DNA of 64,000 nt. Source: a virus. The notes beneath the pieces are model-generated. The model was not told where the DNA came from. It worked only from the letters and a program-made list of their open reading frames with translations, and ran no database searches. This document shows, piece after piece, positions 50,513 through 58,295 of this stretch; the first letter of the stretch is position 1, and every line of letters starts with the position of its first letter. The stretch covers positions 1 through 64,000 of the IMG/VR virus record IMGVR_UViG_3300010403_000001, one strand, 5' to 3'. Both the position numbers and the translations under genes were made by a program.

Positions 50513-50860
50513 ATGAGGATGGGTCATTGGATTCTTGATGAAAACAGAATCCCAAGGCAGGTAGATCTTTATACCTGGGCTAAATGGATGGGGAAACTGG
50601 ATCGCATTGTCCGCCAGGAATGGGTGGGCAATATCTGGATCTCAACTGTATTCCTGGGTCTGGATTACAACTTCAGTAATACTGGTCCACCCATTCTATG
50701 GGAGACCATGATGTTCAGTAACCGTAAGAATGTAGATCAAAACTATCAGACTAGATGTGCTGGCTCATGGGAGCAGGCTGAAGCCATGCACGAAACCGCA
50801 GTAAGGGAAGCCTGCAAAATCGAACAAATTAACTATCAACCATTAGAACAAAGACAATGA
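50513..50860 (+). CDS. Conserved phage-type protein
   Basis: 115 residues. WVGNIWISTVFLGLDYNF and GPPILWETMMF match a frequent phage family of unknown role. Coupled to the next gene by ATGA. Confidence 0.6.
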   Translation: MRMGHWILDENRIPRQVDLYTWAKWMGKLDRIVRQEWVGNIWISTVFLGLDYNFSNTGPPILWETMMFSNRKNVDQNYQTRCAGSWEQAEAMHETAVREACKIEQINYQPLEQRQ

Positions 50861-51213
50861 AAGGAATAATAATACCAAAATTACCACGAAACGAAATGCC
50901 TGAAGGATTTAATTGGCTCACTGTCCTCAAAGACTTAGCCGACGGAGCACCAATAGACCAACAGTCATATACTAATCTTTGCACGATGTCTGGAAACTGG
51001 CCTACGTGCGCATGTGGACAAGCATGCTCCGCTTTATTAAAACCGGATGGAGATTGTGAGCCACGTGATGGTGAACTCTTCTCTCTTGGATTGAAGTTCC
51101 ATGGAAATATTGAATGCCGTCATTGGTCACAGGCTTTGAAGACATTCCATCAAATTGAGGAGCGATCATTCATACTGCTCAAAGATTTAGGTGCCATCGA
51201 TATAGAAGAATAA
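50857..51213 (+). CDS. Small protein, tandem paralog 1
   Basis: 118 residues. GFNWLTVLKDLADGAPID and WPTCACGQAC are shared with the next gene at about one residue in two. The Cys triplet may bind metal. Common in phages, role unknown. Confidence 0.6.
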   Translation: MKGIIIPKLPRNEMPEGFNWLTVLKDLADGAPIDQQSYTNLCTMSGNWPTCACGQACSALLKPDGDCEPRDGELFSLGLKFHGNIECRHWSQALKTFHQIEERSFILLKDLGAIDIEE

Positions 51214-51242
51214 TAAACCACTAACCAATAGGAGAAAAGATA

Positions 51243-51602
51243 ATGAAAACATTAGTAATACCACCGCTTAAGGTGATGGAGGATGGGTATAATAAGTTGC
51301 CGAATGGATTCAATTGGCTAGCAGTACTCAAAGATCTCGCGGCCGGTGCCGTAATAGACGGGAATTCGTTCGATACCCTGGTAGAGATGGCCAATATGTG
51401 GCCTACGTGCGCATGTGGGCAGTTGTGCTCAGTTCTTCCACGAAAGGAGCCATATAATGAGCCCGTTGATCGAACGCTGTATTCTTTAGGGCTTGATTTC
51501 TGTTATGCAATTGAAGAGACCCGATGGACAGAAGCGATGGATTTATTCCATCAGATTGAGGCCCGGGCAACGGAACTTATTATAGAGATGGATCACAAAT
51601 GA
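51243..51602 (+). CDS. Small protein, tandem paralog 2
   Basis: 119 residues, duplicate of the previous gene (GFNWLAVLKDLAAGAVID, WPTCACGQLC). AGGAGA precedes the ATG. Coupled by ATGA to the membrane gene. Confidence 0.6.
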   Translation: MKTLVIPPLKVMEDGYNKLPNGFNWLAVLKDLAAGAVIDGNSFDTLVEMANMWPTCACGQLCSVLPRKEPYNEPVDRTLYSLGLDFCYAIEETRWTEAMDLFHQIEARATELIIEMDHK

Positions 51603-51868
51603 AATTCATAGCATGGTCCATCGTGATCTTTGGATGGATCATTTATGGGCTGATAATTATCGCACCATTCTTCGATCCGCATCCACATGATCCAATGCAA
51701 GACTTCTACATCTTATTTCATCCCAAGCCAGGTGATTGGATAGCAATACCGTTCATCATTCTAGCCCTAATCGGCTGGTATGCGGCGTGGGACTACCTTA
51801 AAGAGGAACGAAATAAAAAGAAACATGAAATACAAACTATACAGAGAGGGAACGCAGACAAAACTTGA
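51599..51868 (+). CDS. Two-span membrane protein
   Basis: 89 residues; membrane spans 4-26 and 49-65, His/Asp/Pro loop between (FDPHPHDP). The last 15 residues overlap the next gene. Function unknown. Confidence 0.55.
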   Translation: MKFIAWSIVIFGWIIYGLIIIAPFFDPHPHDPMQDFYILFHPKPGDWIAIPFIILALIGWYAAWDYLKEERNKKKHEIQTIQRGNADKT

Positions 51869-52151
51869 GTTCATTGATAATGCCAGAGGCATAGGACGAG
51901 AGATTACACCTGAGCGATCGCAGAAGGTTCATAATCATTCACCTGATGGGTTCGAATGGGGATACGGCGGAAGCGGGCCATCACAGACCGCGTTAGCCAT
52001 CCTATTGGATGCCATCAATAATGACGAAACAGCTTTCTCTCTACATCAAGCCTTCAAAATGGAATTCATTGCTGGGTTACCAGATGAAGGTGGAGAGATA
52101 TACCTTGGCGTTATCCTTGATTGGATAATCCAGCAAACACATGAATACTAA
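51825..52151 (+). CDS. DUF6166-like protein
   Basis: 108 residues from the ATG at 51825. FEWGYGGSGPSQTALAILLD and the following helix agree with the DUF6166 family frequent in phages and mobile elements. Role unknown. Confidence 0.6.
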   Translation: MKYKLYREGTQTKLEFIDNARGIGREITPERSQKVHNHSPDGFEWGYGGSGPSQTALAILLDAINNDETAFSLHQAFKMEFIAGLPDEGGEIYLGVILDWIIQQTHEY

Positions 52152-52168
52152 AACCGAAAAACAAAACA

Positions 52169-52825
52169 ATGACACCAGAAGAATTAGACCAAAGCAGGAT
52201 CAGAATCGCGGGTCCCCCAGTAGGATACGACCCGCATCAGGGTGAGAGATCCAATTTCGATTGGATGGCTTACCAACTCAAAGAGTTAGAAAAAATCCTC
52301 GGCAAGGAAGCCACAGCGGATTGGCTTAACCGTCCGCATAGTCAGCTAATAGATAGTAGTCCTGTAGTCGTGACTGTGGATTATGATGATGATGAGGGAT
52401 GCCGCATTGTGGCACAACTCATTGTTGATCTTATCACTGACGCACCGTGCCGGCTAAATAGATGCAAACTGCCGGCACATGTCAGGACTTTTATTAAAAA
52501 GATGGAACCAGAAGCATTGAAATCACGGGTGACCACATCGAAACTCTTAACATTGATGTTCGATAGTGAATTCAGGAAATCAGATGGGCCTTCTGAGGGT
52601 TTGGATATTCTAATGGAATGCATAGCATCAATGTGCAATATCATTCATGATCAGAAATGGGATCTCATGAAAATGGTTATTCATGAGTTAAGGCAGAAAC
52701 TGCCTGACAGCAAATCACTTTTGTCTGTATCTGTGGTATTTGATGCTTTAGATTTCCAGAGGAAGACGTTGAGAGAAATGGCATCTTTGCAAGTCGGTGA
52801 AACCAAATTCATCCCAGTCATGTGA
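52169..52825 (+). CDS. Unknown protein
   Basis: 218 residues, N-terminal half mixed, acidic patch YDDDEG, C-terminal helical. The first 25 residues (RIRIAGPPVGYDPHQG) look disordered. No family recognised. Confidence 0.55.
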   Translation: MTPEELDQSRIRIAGPPVGYDPHQGERSNFDWMAYQLKELEKILGKEATADWLNRPHSQLIDSSPVVVTVDYDDDEGCRIVAQLIVDLITDAPCRLNRCKLPAHVRTFIKKMEPEALKSRVTTSKLLTLMFDSEFRKSDGPSEGLDILMECIASMCNIIHDQKWDLMKMVIHELRQKLPDSKSLLSVSVVFDALDFQRKTLREMASLQVGETKFIPVM

Positions 52826-52847
52826 GCAAATGGCAGCGAAACAAACC

Positions 52848-52878
52848 GGGTCGGCACGGCCAATTTCCGTGCTGACCC
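52848..52878 (+). terminator. Stable hairpin before the membrane/SPFH genes
   Basis: GGGTCGGCACGG and CCGTGCTGACCC pair with one G-T wobble over a 7-nt loop. It has no U tract, so it may control rather than stop transcription. Confidence 0.5.
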
Positions 52879-52899
52879 AACAACCAGAAAGGAGGAAAT

Positions 52900-53127
52900 A
52901 TGGCATTATTTACTAATGTATTTTTCGATGCTGTAATGATAATTACGATCATTCTGATTCTATCAGAGATCGTGGTTCCGTTATGGCATGAAAAGCCATT
53001 TTTCCCATCAATCAGAAAACTGAAACAAATAATAAAGGAGACAAAAAACAATGTTAGGAAAAACAATAGCAGTAGGAATAGTACTGATTCTTCTCGCGGT
53101 CCTGGTAAACCTCGGGAAGATCTTTGA
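52900..53127 (+). CDS. Single-span membrane protein
   Basis: 75 residues after AAAGGAGG; span at about 8-28 (VFFDAVMIITIILILSEIVV). It overlaps the SPFH gene by 77 nt, so the last 25 residues may matter less. Perhaps a partner of the SPFH protein. Confidence 0.55.
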   Translation: MALFTNVFFDAVMIITIILILSEIVVPLWHEKPFFPSIRKLKQIIKETKNNVRKNNSSRNSTDSSRGPGKPREDL

Positions 53128-54307
53128 GTACAACAAAATCGATTCCATCCTGGTCGTCCAACGGCTGGGAGGTAAGGTACATGTGTATACTGATGCTGGG
53201 TATAAACCCCAGAATTGGGGCACTGTTACCCATTACAAGAAATCAGCTCTACTGGATTTTAATCCAGCAGACAAGGCACCACCCATAAAGGTGAGATTCG
53301 CAGATGGCGGGCATGGAGATGTCGAAGGCAGTTGTCGTTTCGATCTACCATTAGAGGAAGCTAAAATGATTGATATCCATCAAACATTTGGCTCCCAGGA
53401 GGCAGTCGAGAAGCAGCTAGTCAGAACAACGGCGGAACGATCCATGTATATGACTGGGCCATTGATGACTTCTACAGAGTCATTCAGTGTCCGCCGTCAG
53501 GATCTGATCAATCTGTTTGAAGACCAGGCTGTTCATGGCGTATTTAAAACAATTCAGGTTCCGAAAGAGATAGAAGATCCGACAGTGCCCGGCGGGAAGA
53601 AATGGATCACGTCTCTGGATCTTAAGCGTGACAAAGACGGCAATATTGAGAGACAGGAAGTATCGCCGTTTGTCCGTTTCGGAGTCAACATGTACAACGT
53701 GGCGATTGTAGGAATCGCATACGAAGATATTGTTGAGAAACAGATAGGTCAACAGCAATCAGCCACTATTGCTGTGCAGATCGCCATCGCTAATACCAAA
53801 AAGGCAGAACAGGATGTCAAAACTACGGAAGCAATCGGTAGAGCAGACGCTACTAAATCCAAATGGGCTCAGGAAGTCATAAAAGCTACAGCTGTGACTT
53901 TGGCTCAACAAAATAAAGAGGTAGCCGAGACTGATGCCAATAGGGAGAAAGTCGTAGCAGAAACAGCAGCAAGGAGAGATCTGAACGTAGCGGAATTGAA
54001 TAAACAAGCGGCCGAACAGACCAAGCAGAAGTTGATCATGGAAGGTGAAGGTGAATCGACTAAGCGTAAGCTGATCATGGCGGCAGATGGCGCGTTAGCG
54101 ATCAAGCTGAATGCGTGGTTGGAAGCAAACCATGCGTATGCCAACGCATGGAGGGAGTACAAAGGCAATATCGTGCCAGGCGTAGTGTTCGGACAAGGGG
54201 CACAAGGTGGCAATAGTGCTGTCGGTCTGGTTGAACTCTTAACCACGAAACTTGCCAAAGACTTGTCACTTGATATGTCCTTCCAGGGACAACAACCACA
54301 ACGTTAA
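53051..54307 (+). CDS. SPFH / band-7 (stomatin-prohibitin) protein
   Basis: 418 residues. A membrane anchor at 5-25, then a beta-rich SPFH domain (about 35-230) and a long Ala/Glu/Lys coiled coil (250-350), ending in a variable tail. This is the flotillin/prohibitin plan: ring-forming scaffolds of the membrane inner side. Phage SPFH proteins exist but are unusual. AAAGGAG precedes the ATG. Confidence 0.75.
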   Translation: MLGKTIAVGIVLILLAVLVNLGKIFEYNKIDSILVVQRLGGKVHVYTDAGYKPQNWGTVTHYKKSALLDFNPADKAPPIKVRFADGGHGDVEGSCRFDLPLEEAKMIDIHQTFGSQEAVEKQLVRTTAERSMYMTGPLMTSTESFSVRRQDLINLFEDQAVHGVFKTIQVPKEIEDPTVPGGKKWITSLDLKRDKDGNIERQEVSPFVRFGVNMYNVAIVGIAYEDIVEKQIGQQQSATIAVQIAIANTKKAEQDVKTTEAIGRADATKSKWAQEVIKATAVTLAQQNKEVAETDANREKVVAETAARRDLNVAELNKQAAEQTKQKLIMEGEGESTKRKLIMAADGALAIKLNAWLEANHAYANAWREYKGNIVPGVVFGQGAQGGNSAVGLVELLTTKLAKDLSLDMSFQGQQPQR

Positions 54308-54385
54308 ATGGTAGACACAATCGTGATTATTGTAATGAGGTTTGCCGCGATTGTGTTCATTTGGTCATTATGTCGAAAGGATTAA
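54308..54385 (+). CDS. Membrane micro-protein
   Basis: 25 residues with one hydrophobic span (IVIIVMRFAAIVFIW) directly after the SPFH stop. Very short; kept because of position and span. Confidence 0.35.
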   Translation: MVDTIVIIVMRFAAIVFIWSLCRKD

Positions 54386-54412
54386 CAACACACAAAGAAG
54401 GAGGTGAGAAAA

Positions 54413-54691
54413 ATGCGTAACATCATAGGAGTAGTCTTACTAGTCGTGGCAGTCGCACTCGGCACAGGAATTCGGCAAAATCAGGGACCGAAACCAGATG
54501 CCCCGTGTAAATCATGCGTGGTTCAAGGGCCGAAAACAGAAGTGCCATGCAGGGCATGCGTTGTTCAGGGTCCGAAGCCCAATGGGCCATGCAGAGCGTG
54601 TGTCGCTATCAATGCGCGTAACCAGGCAATCATAGATGCCGACTTGCGTCGCGGTCACGTCGCCCATGTCGGTGGAGTGCCGGTGAATTGA
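54413..54691 (+). CDS. Exported protein with three CxxC repeats
   Basis: 92 residues from the ATG at 54413, 8 nt after GGAGG. A signal peptide or anchor (IIGVVLLVVAVALGTGI) is followed by three 14-residue repeats QGPK-x3-PC-[KR]-[SA]-CV with CKSC, CRAC, CRAC. The C-terminus is charged. The CxxC pairs may form disulfides or bind metal or heme. Function unknown. Confidence 0.6.
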   Translation: MRNIIGVVLLVVAVALGTGIRQNQGPKPDAPCKSCVVQGPKTEVPCRACVVQGPKPNGPCRACVAINARNQAIIDADLRRGHVAHVGGVPVN

Positions 54692-54698
54692 GGTTTAT

Positions 54699-54735
54699 AA
54701 GTCCCATGTGGGAGTGCAGTCTCCCACTGGGGCTT
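54699..54735. terminator. Bidirectional hairpin between convergent genes
   Basis: AAGTCCCATGTGGGAG pairs with CTCCCACTGGGGCTT over a 6-nt loop, separating rightward and leftward units. Confidence 0.7.
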
Positions 54736-55195
54736 AATTCTCTTTCAAGAACTGTATCAGATTCAGAATAATATCTGGTCGTCTGTCTTGAGTTAAAAGC
54801 TCACCAAGGACGTACTGTGATTTATTAACAACACTGGGATCTGCTCCATTACCTGAAGTAGAGAATGTGCACTTGTGAAACTTATCCTTATTGACCCAGT
54901 ACTGGCCTTCCTCGGTCTCAATTATCAAGGCTAGTAATTGGTCTTTATTGGATGAGCACAGTGTAAATACCCTACTCCAGATGGGGCGGAACTTAATGTG
55001 CAGTTCATTCTGAACCATATTGCCATCCCTGAGCAATATGGCCGAGATGATCTTTCTGTCATGGTTGGTCACTGGCCGGATGGCCACAGGCTCCTGCCTG
55101 TTGGCCATCACGGCTAGGTCCAACAATCTGTCCTTTGCGCCACCCTGGATGGAGAAACCATTCTCCAGTTCAGGGAGCGTGAGGGTTAGTTTCAT
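54734..55195 (-). CDS. Unknown protein
   Basis: 153 residues, mixed alpha/beta, single Cys residues. ATGA overlap with the gene upstream. No family recognised. Confidence 0.55.
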   Translation of the reverse strand: MKLTLTLPELENGFSIQGGAKDRLLDLAVMANRQEPVAIRPVTNHDRKIISAILLRDGNMVQNELHIKFRPIWSRVFTLCSSNKDQLLALIIETEEGQYWVNKDKFHKCTFSTSGNGADPSVVNKSQYVLGELLTQDRRPDIILNLIQFLKEN

Positions 55196-55902
55196 GCAGC
55201 CGGCGCAGTTTCTACACCAGCTGCAACTGCAGCTTCCTCCATGTTGACGATATGGTTATTAAGCGCGAATCCAAATTCACAGATTGCACTCAGTTCTTCC
55301 ATAATCTCTACCTGGTGATCCATGTCCATTGCTTTAACGCCTTCAAGTCCACCTACTCTGCGTGACCAGATATCAAATTCCTGGCGAATCCCTTGGACAG
55401 TGATTACACCAGTTTTCTGTTGCCTCGCAGCAGCTCTATCTACCACCTCACCTTCAGAGATAGAGAGCCGCAATTGGGTTGGTGTTAGACGTTGCTCTGA
55501 GGCTATACGCGCCCATTTAACTGTCTGTGGTTTACTGAGTTTAGCCTTCGATAGTTCAACATAGTGATCACCATCCAGGTTCTCGAACCTGACATTCCTT
55601 GGCACTGAATTGACGGCTATTGCAGCCTTCACGAATGTTGCTTCGAATTCTAATTGCTCCAGGGCTTCATCAACCTTGGCTGCACCCCATTTAGGTACAC
55701 CGAAAGCAATACAATCAGCTACTGTGATTGCAGCTTTGCGTTTGATGGTTTTGGCCAGCCGAAGGACCTCGCGCCATTGCTCAAAGGATACATCCGGACT
55801 GAATTCTATTCCGCCGGTTTGCGTATTGAGTTTGAATAGGCCTGAGGTTTCTCCGTTGACTACTTGTAGTTCGATTTCTGATCCATTGGTTTGTTCATTC
55901 AT
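55192..55902 (-). CDS. Unknown protein, possible HTH regulator
   Basis: 236 residues. The middle (ITVADCIAFGVPKWGAAKVD) may be an HTH-like unit and RLTPTQLRLSISEGEVVD resembles the recognition part of ParB-type proteins. Its C-terminus is acidic. Coupled on both sides. Function uncertain. Confidence 0.5.
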   Translation of the reverse strand: MNEQTNGSEIELQVVNGETSGLFKLNTQTGGIEFSPDVSFEQWREVLRLAKTIKRKAAITVADCIAFGVPKWGAAKVDEALEQLEFEATFVKAAIAVNSVPRNVRFENLDGDHYVELSKAKLSKPQTVKWARIASEQRLTPTQLRLSISEGEVVDRAAARQQKTGVITVQGIRQEFDIWSRRVGGLEGVKAMDMDHQVEIMEELSAICEFGFALNNHIVNMEEAAVAAGVETAPAA

Positions 55903-56597
55903 ATGTGTTCTCCATTAGTTTTTGATTTGAAAGTTTGATTACGCCAATGATTGTCCAGTGCGTTTGCTCGGTATTTTAATTTCGCTTCCTCACTTTTAGT
56001 TCCGTTTGCTGGTCGCTCAAGTTCGAGTAGATCACACCAGCTGTCCCGTTTTCTTCGTAACCATTCCGGAGAAACACCACATACTTTTGCTGAAGCTCGC
56101 ATAGAAGGAAAGCCATTTTCCGCTGCCAGACGCGGAATGGAATGAAGTAAAGCATGAACGCGAGCGCGTAAGTTGCCTTTTTCATCCTGAACCAAATAGC
56201 ATGATACACGACCCAGGAGATTAGCCCTGCTACGGATGAGCTCGTCCTCCATTGGTTTCCTAAGCCACGCAGTGGTTTCACGAATGATTTGAGCATACGC
56301 ATTCCGTTGTTCCGTGCTCCAGTTATATTTTTTGCCGAGTTCTTCTATAATGTAATCCACGTAATCGTCAATGGCGACCGCCATGTCTGGGGTGTGTGCA
56401 CTGGTGGAGAAATTATCATTGTAATCCAATGCCATCCCATTCTGATCAGGGACATCACAATGCAGTCCAAGCAGTGCAGCTTGTTCTTTGAATTCCGAGG
56501 GAGCACTCTCCCATGCGGCAGCATATTCTCGATCGTGGCGTACCTGGCGATCATTATAGCTGCCGTTGATACCCGTTCCGGGGGTTGAGTCCAACAT
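55899..56597 (-). CDS. HTH-containing regulator-like protein
   Basis: 232 residues. FPSMRASAKVCGVSPEWLRR is a helix-turn-helix, set in a Lys/Arg-rich C-terminal half. N-terminal half is acidic. It is the first gene of a three-gene leftward unit. Likely a DNA-binding regulator. Confidence 0.55.
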   Translation of the reverse strand: MLDSTPGTGINGSYNDRQVRHDREYAAAWESAPSEFKEQAALLGLHCDVPDQNGMALDYNDNFSTSAHTPDMAVAIDDYVDYIIEELGKKYNWSTEQRNAYAQIIRETTAWLRKPMEDELIRSRANLLGRVSCYLVQDEKGNLRARVHALLHSIPRLAAENGFPSMRASAKVCGVSPEWLRRKRDSWCDLLELERPANGTKSEEAKLKYRANALDNHWRNQTFKSKTNGEHI

Positions 56598-56793
56598 GCG
56601 TGCTGGGATTCAGATCTATCATGATTCCAGGGCTACGCAAACTATTTTTAAAAAAGTTGAAAAAAAATCTGGACATGGTGAACCCGTATTTGGTAAAATT
56701 CTTTCCGAAGGAAAGAGGGAAGACTTGAGAGCGAGCGAAGGGATTCACGACGGTCTTCCCTGTTTCCTGAGGAAAGAAGGGTAGCAAATCATT
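56598..56793 (+). other. Structured region at a divergent junction
   Basis: An open frame of 62 codons (56596-56784) crosses it, but the sequence holds hairpins CTTTCC-GAA-GGAAAG (56701-56715), GGGAAGAC...GTCTTCCC (56717-56760) and TTTCC-TGA-GGAAA, more like an RNA than a gene. It is the only divergent junction without a TTGACA box. Confidence 0.4.
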
Positions 56794-57185
56794 ATGTATA
56801 GCCCAATGAAAATATATCGCGTAACATTAGATAGAAAAAACGGTGATGGTAGCGGAGGTTTCCAGTACTGTCGCACAAAGCGTGAAGCCAAATCTTTCTC
56901 AGACTCGGTTTCTAAGGATAACGAATGCAGAATCGACGTAATCGAGGTGAAAGTAAACGCTGTTGGTATCCTGAGCGCACTAAATAGTTACGGAGGGCAC
57001 CCCGACAATGGATAACCCGTATCACGCTGTTTTACTAAAACATAGGATTTGGTGTGAAGCTGGGTCTCAACATTCAACCTGCTACGAATATGCAGCAAAG
57101 GTTTTGAATATCAATGGCAGGGAAACTTGTTTGTGCGAGGAACACGCTGACAGAATCGCTTTTGTTAGCAAATCATTATGTATAG
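56782..57185 (+). repeat. Direct repeat of a 20-nt start region
   Basis: TAGCAAATCATTATGTATAG occurs at 56782-56801 and 57166-57185, each containing the ATG of the gene that follows. Confidence 0.75.
56794..57015 (+). CDS. Small unknown protein
   Basis: 73 residues, starting within the 20-nt repeat; contains a Gly-rich loop and a beta pattern. Slightly overlaps the next gene. Confidence 0.5.
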   Translation: MYSPMKIYRVTLDRKNGDGSGGFQYCRTKREAKSFSDSVSKDNECRIDVIEVKVNAVGILSALNSYGGHPDNG

Positions 57186-57253
57186 ACAACCAATATGGCT
57201 ACCACTCAGAGCAGAAGGTCGCATCGTGTATGAGTCAAAGGGGGACGAAATAG
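57008..57253 (+). CDS. Small Cys/His-rich protein
   Basis: 81 residues with TCYEYAAKVLNINGRETCLC and EEHADR, perhaps a zinc site. Its end overlaps the next gene by 76 nt, so the natural stop may have been lost. Confidence 0.5.
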   Translation: MDNPYHAVLLKHRIWCEAGSQHSTCYEYAAKVLNINGRETCLCEEHADRIAFVSKSLCIDNQYGYHSEQKVASCMSQRGTK

Positions 57254-57357
57254 TTCTATTGAAAGATCCAGCTGATGCTCCGGGGTTCATTGAGAGATTC
57301 ACCACAGCGTGGTGTAACAGACTATTGTGTGACGCCGTTGATAATCGAGAAGAGTAA
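57178..57357 (+). CDS. Small unknown protein
   Basis: 59 residues starting in the second 20-nt repeat. Beta-rich then helical. Ends inside the convergent primase gene (36-nt overlap). Confidence 0.5.
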   Translation: MYRQPIWLPLRAEGRIVYESKGDEIVLLKDPADAPGFIERFTTAWCNRLLCDAVDNREE

Positions 57358-58113
57358 TTCTCTGGTTCCACCATCAGCAACAAACTCACGTAGATCTTTT
57401 GCTGGTGGTATGAATTTCCTGACCTGACATTTCAGTGTGCTGGCCAACTTCTGAGCTCCACGAAGTCCAGGGGTATCGTTATCACAACAGATATAGACTG
57501 TCTTTATTTTGAGGATACCAATCACCTGGCCAACCATATCTTCCTGACCCTGGCAGGCATGCCGGCCGATGGCGTAGAGGCCGAGGCTTAATGCTGCAGC
57601 GGTATCTGTGGGTCCCTCACAGATGAACAGATCGCCGTTGGGTAAACCAACGTGACCGAATGGAATGAATAATCCTGCGTGGCTACCTTTTACCGCCCAC
57701 TTTTCGCCAGCATCATTTCGCAGACGGATACCAACCACTCTACCAGTTGGCAGATACATTGGGAACGCATAAGCCTGATAAGGTTTGGCGTAGACTGTCC
57801 CGAGCTCATTGAGTGCACGTACCCCGAGTTTAAGGTGTTCAGCCAGTGTATGAATGCGGTCAATTGAATTGCTACGCCAACTCTCAAGTAGAGCAACGAA
57901 ATCCGGTGATGGTTCATATTGTTTCTTTTGTCGTTTTACAAAAAGTGGTGGGGGGCCAGCGTGGTCGAACGGATGCCACCAGCCGCCGTTGTGCATCTGA
58001 CGCTGGCTCTCCACCCGCATACAACACGAGCCACGTTCATTGAAGGTACACCAATCAGCATGATCGCATATCCTGCAATGTTCGTGTCGTGATACTCGTG
58101 TCCATTCCTCTAG
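57322..58113 (-). CDS. Toprim primase with zinc finger, no canonical start in frame
   Basis: From the ATG at 58020 (232 residues) it has ICEGPTDTAAALSLG, CDNDTPGLRGAQKLA and a PPAKDLREFV end, a Toprim DnaG-type core. The frame stays open upstream to 58113 and encodes CRICDHADWC plus another CC pair, the zinc finger of such primases, but without ATG, GTG or TTG. The 60-residue gene upstream ends one frame off at a run of five C (58122-58126). A one-base frameshift (programmed or an indel) there would join them. Confidence 0.75.
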   Translation of the reverse strand, partial: LEEWTRVSRHEHCRICDHADWCTFNERGSCCMRVESQRQMHNGGWWHPFDHAGPPPLFVKRQKKQYEPSPDFVALLESWRSNSIDRIHTLAEHLKLGVRALNELGTVYAKPYQAYAFPMYLPTGRVVGIRLRNDAGEKWAVKGSHAGLFIPFGHVGLPNGDLFICEGPTDTAAALSLGLYAIGRHACQGQEDMVGQVIGILKIKTVYICCDNDTPGLRGAQKLASTLKCQVRKFIPPAKDLREFVADGGTRELLFSIINGVTQ

Positions 58114-58295
58114 CGTAGTATCCCCCTTACCCGCTTCACCTCATCACGAAATAGTCTGGACAACGCATTACCACTGATCAGTTCGTAATTGCTCTCCAGT
58201 TTATCAGCCAGCTGATCTAATGTTTCAGCGAACAGTGGATGTCGCTTACCTTTTGATCCACGGGTGTATTTTGATTTTGTTTTAGTTGTTTTCAT
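58110..58295 (-). CDS. Small basic protein, possible N-terminal part of the primase
   Basis: 60 residues, Lys-rich, then FAETLDQLADKLESNYELIS. ATGA overlap with the helicase stop. It may be a separate gene or the start of the frameshifted primase. Confidence 0.5.
   Translation of the reverse strand: MKTTKTKSKYTRGSKGKRHPLFAETLDQLADKLESNYELISGNALSRLFRDEVKRVRGILR

Noticed and set aside
56596-56784. 62-codon rightward frame
   Set aside because: It lies over several hairpins and has no ribosome site, so I list the region as structured DNA/RNA instead.
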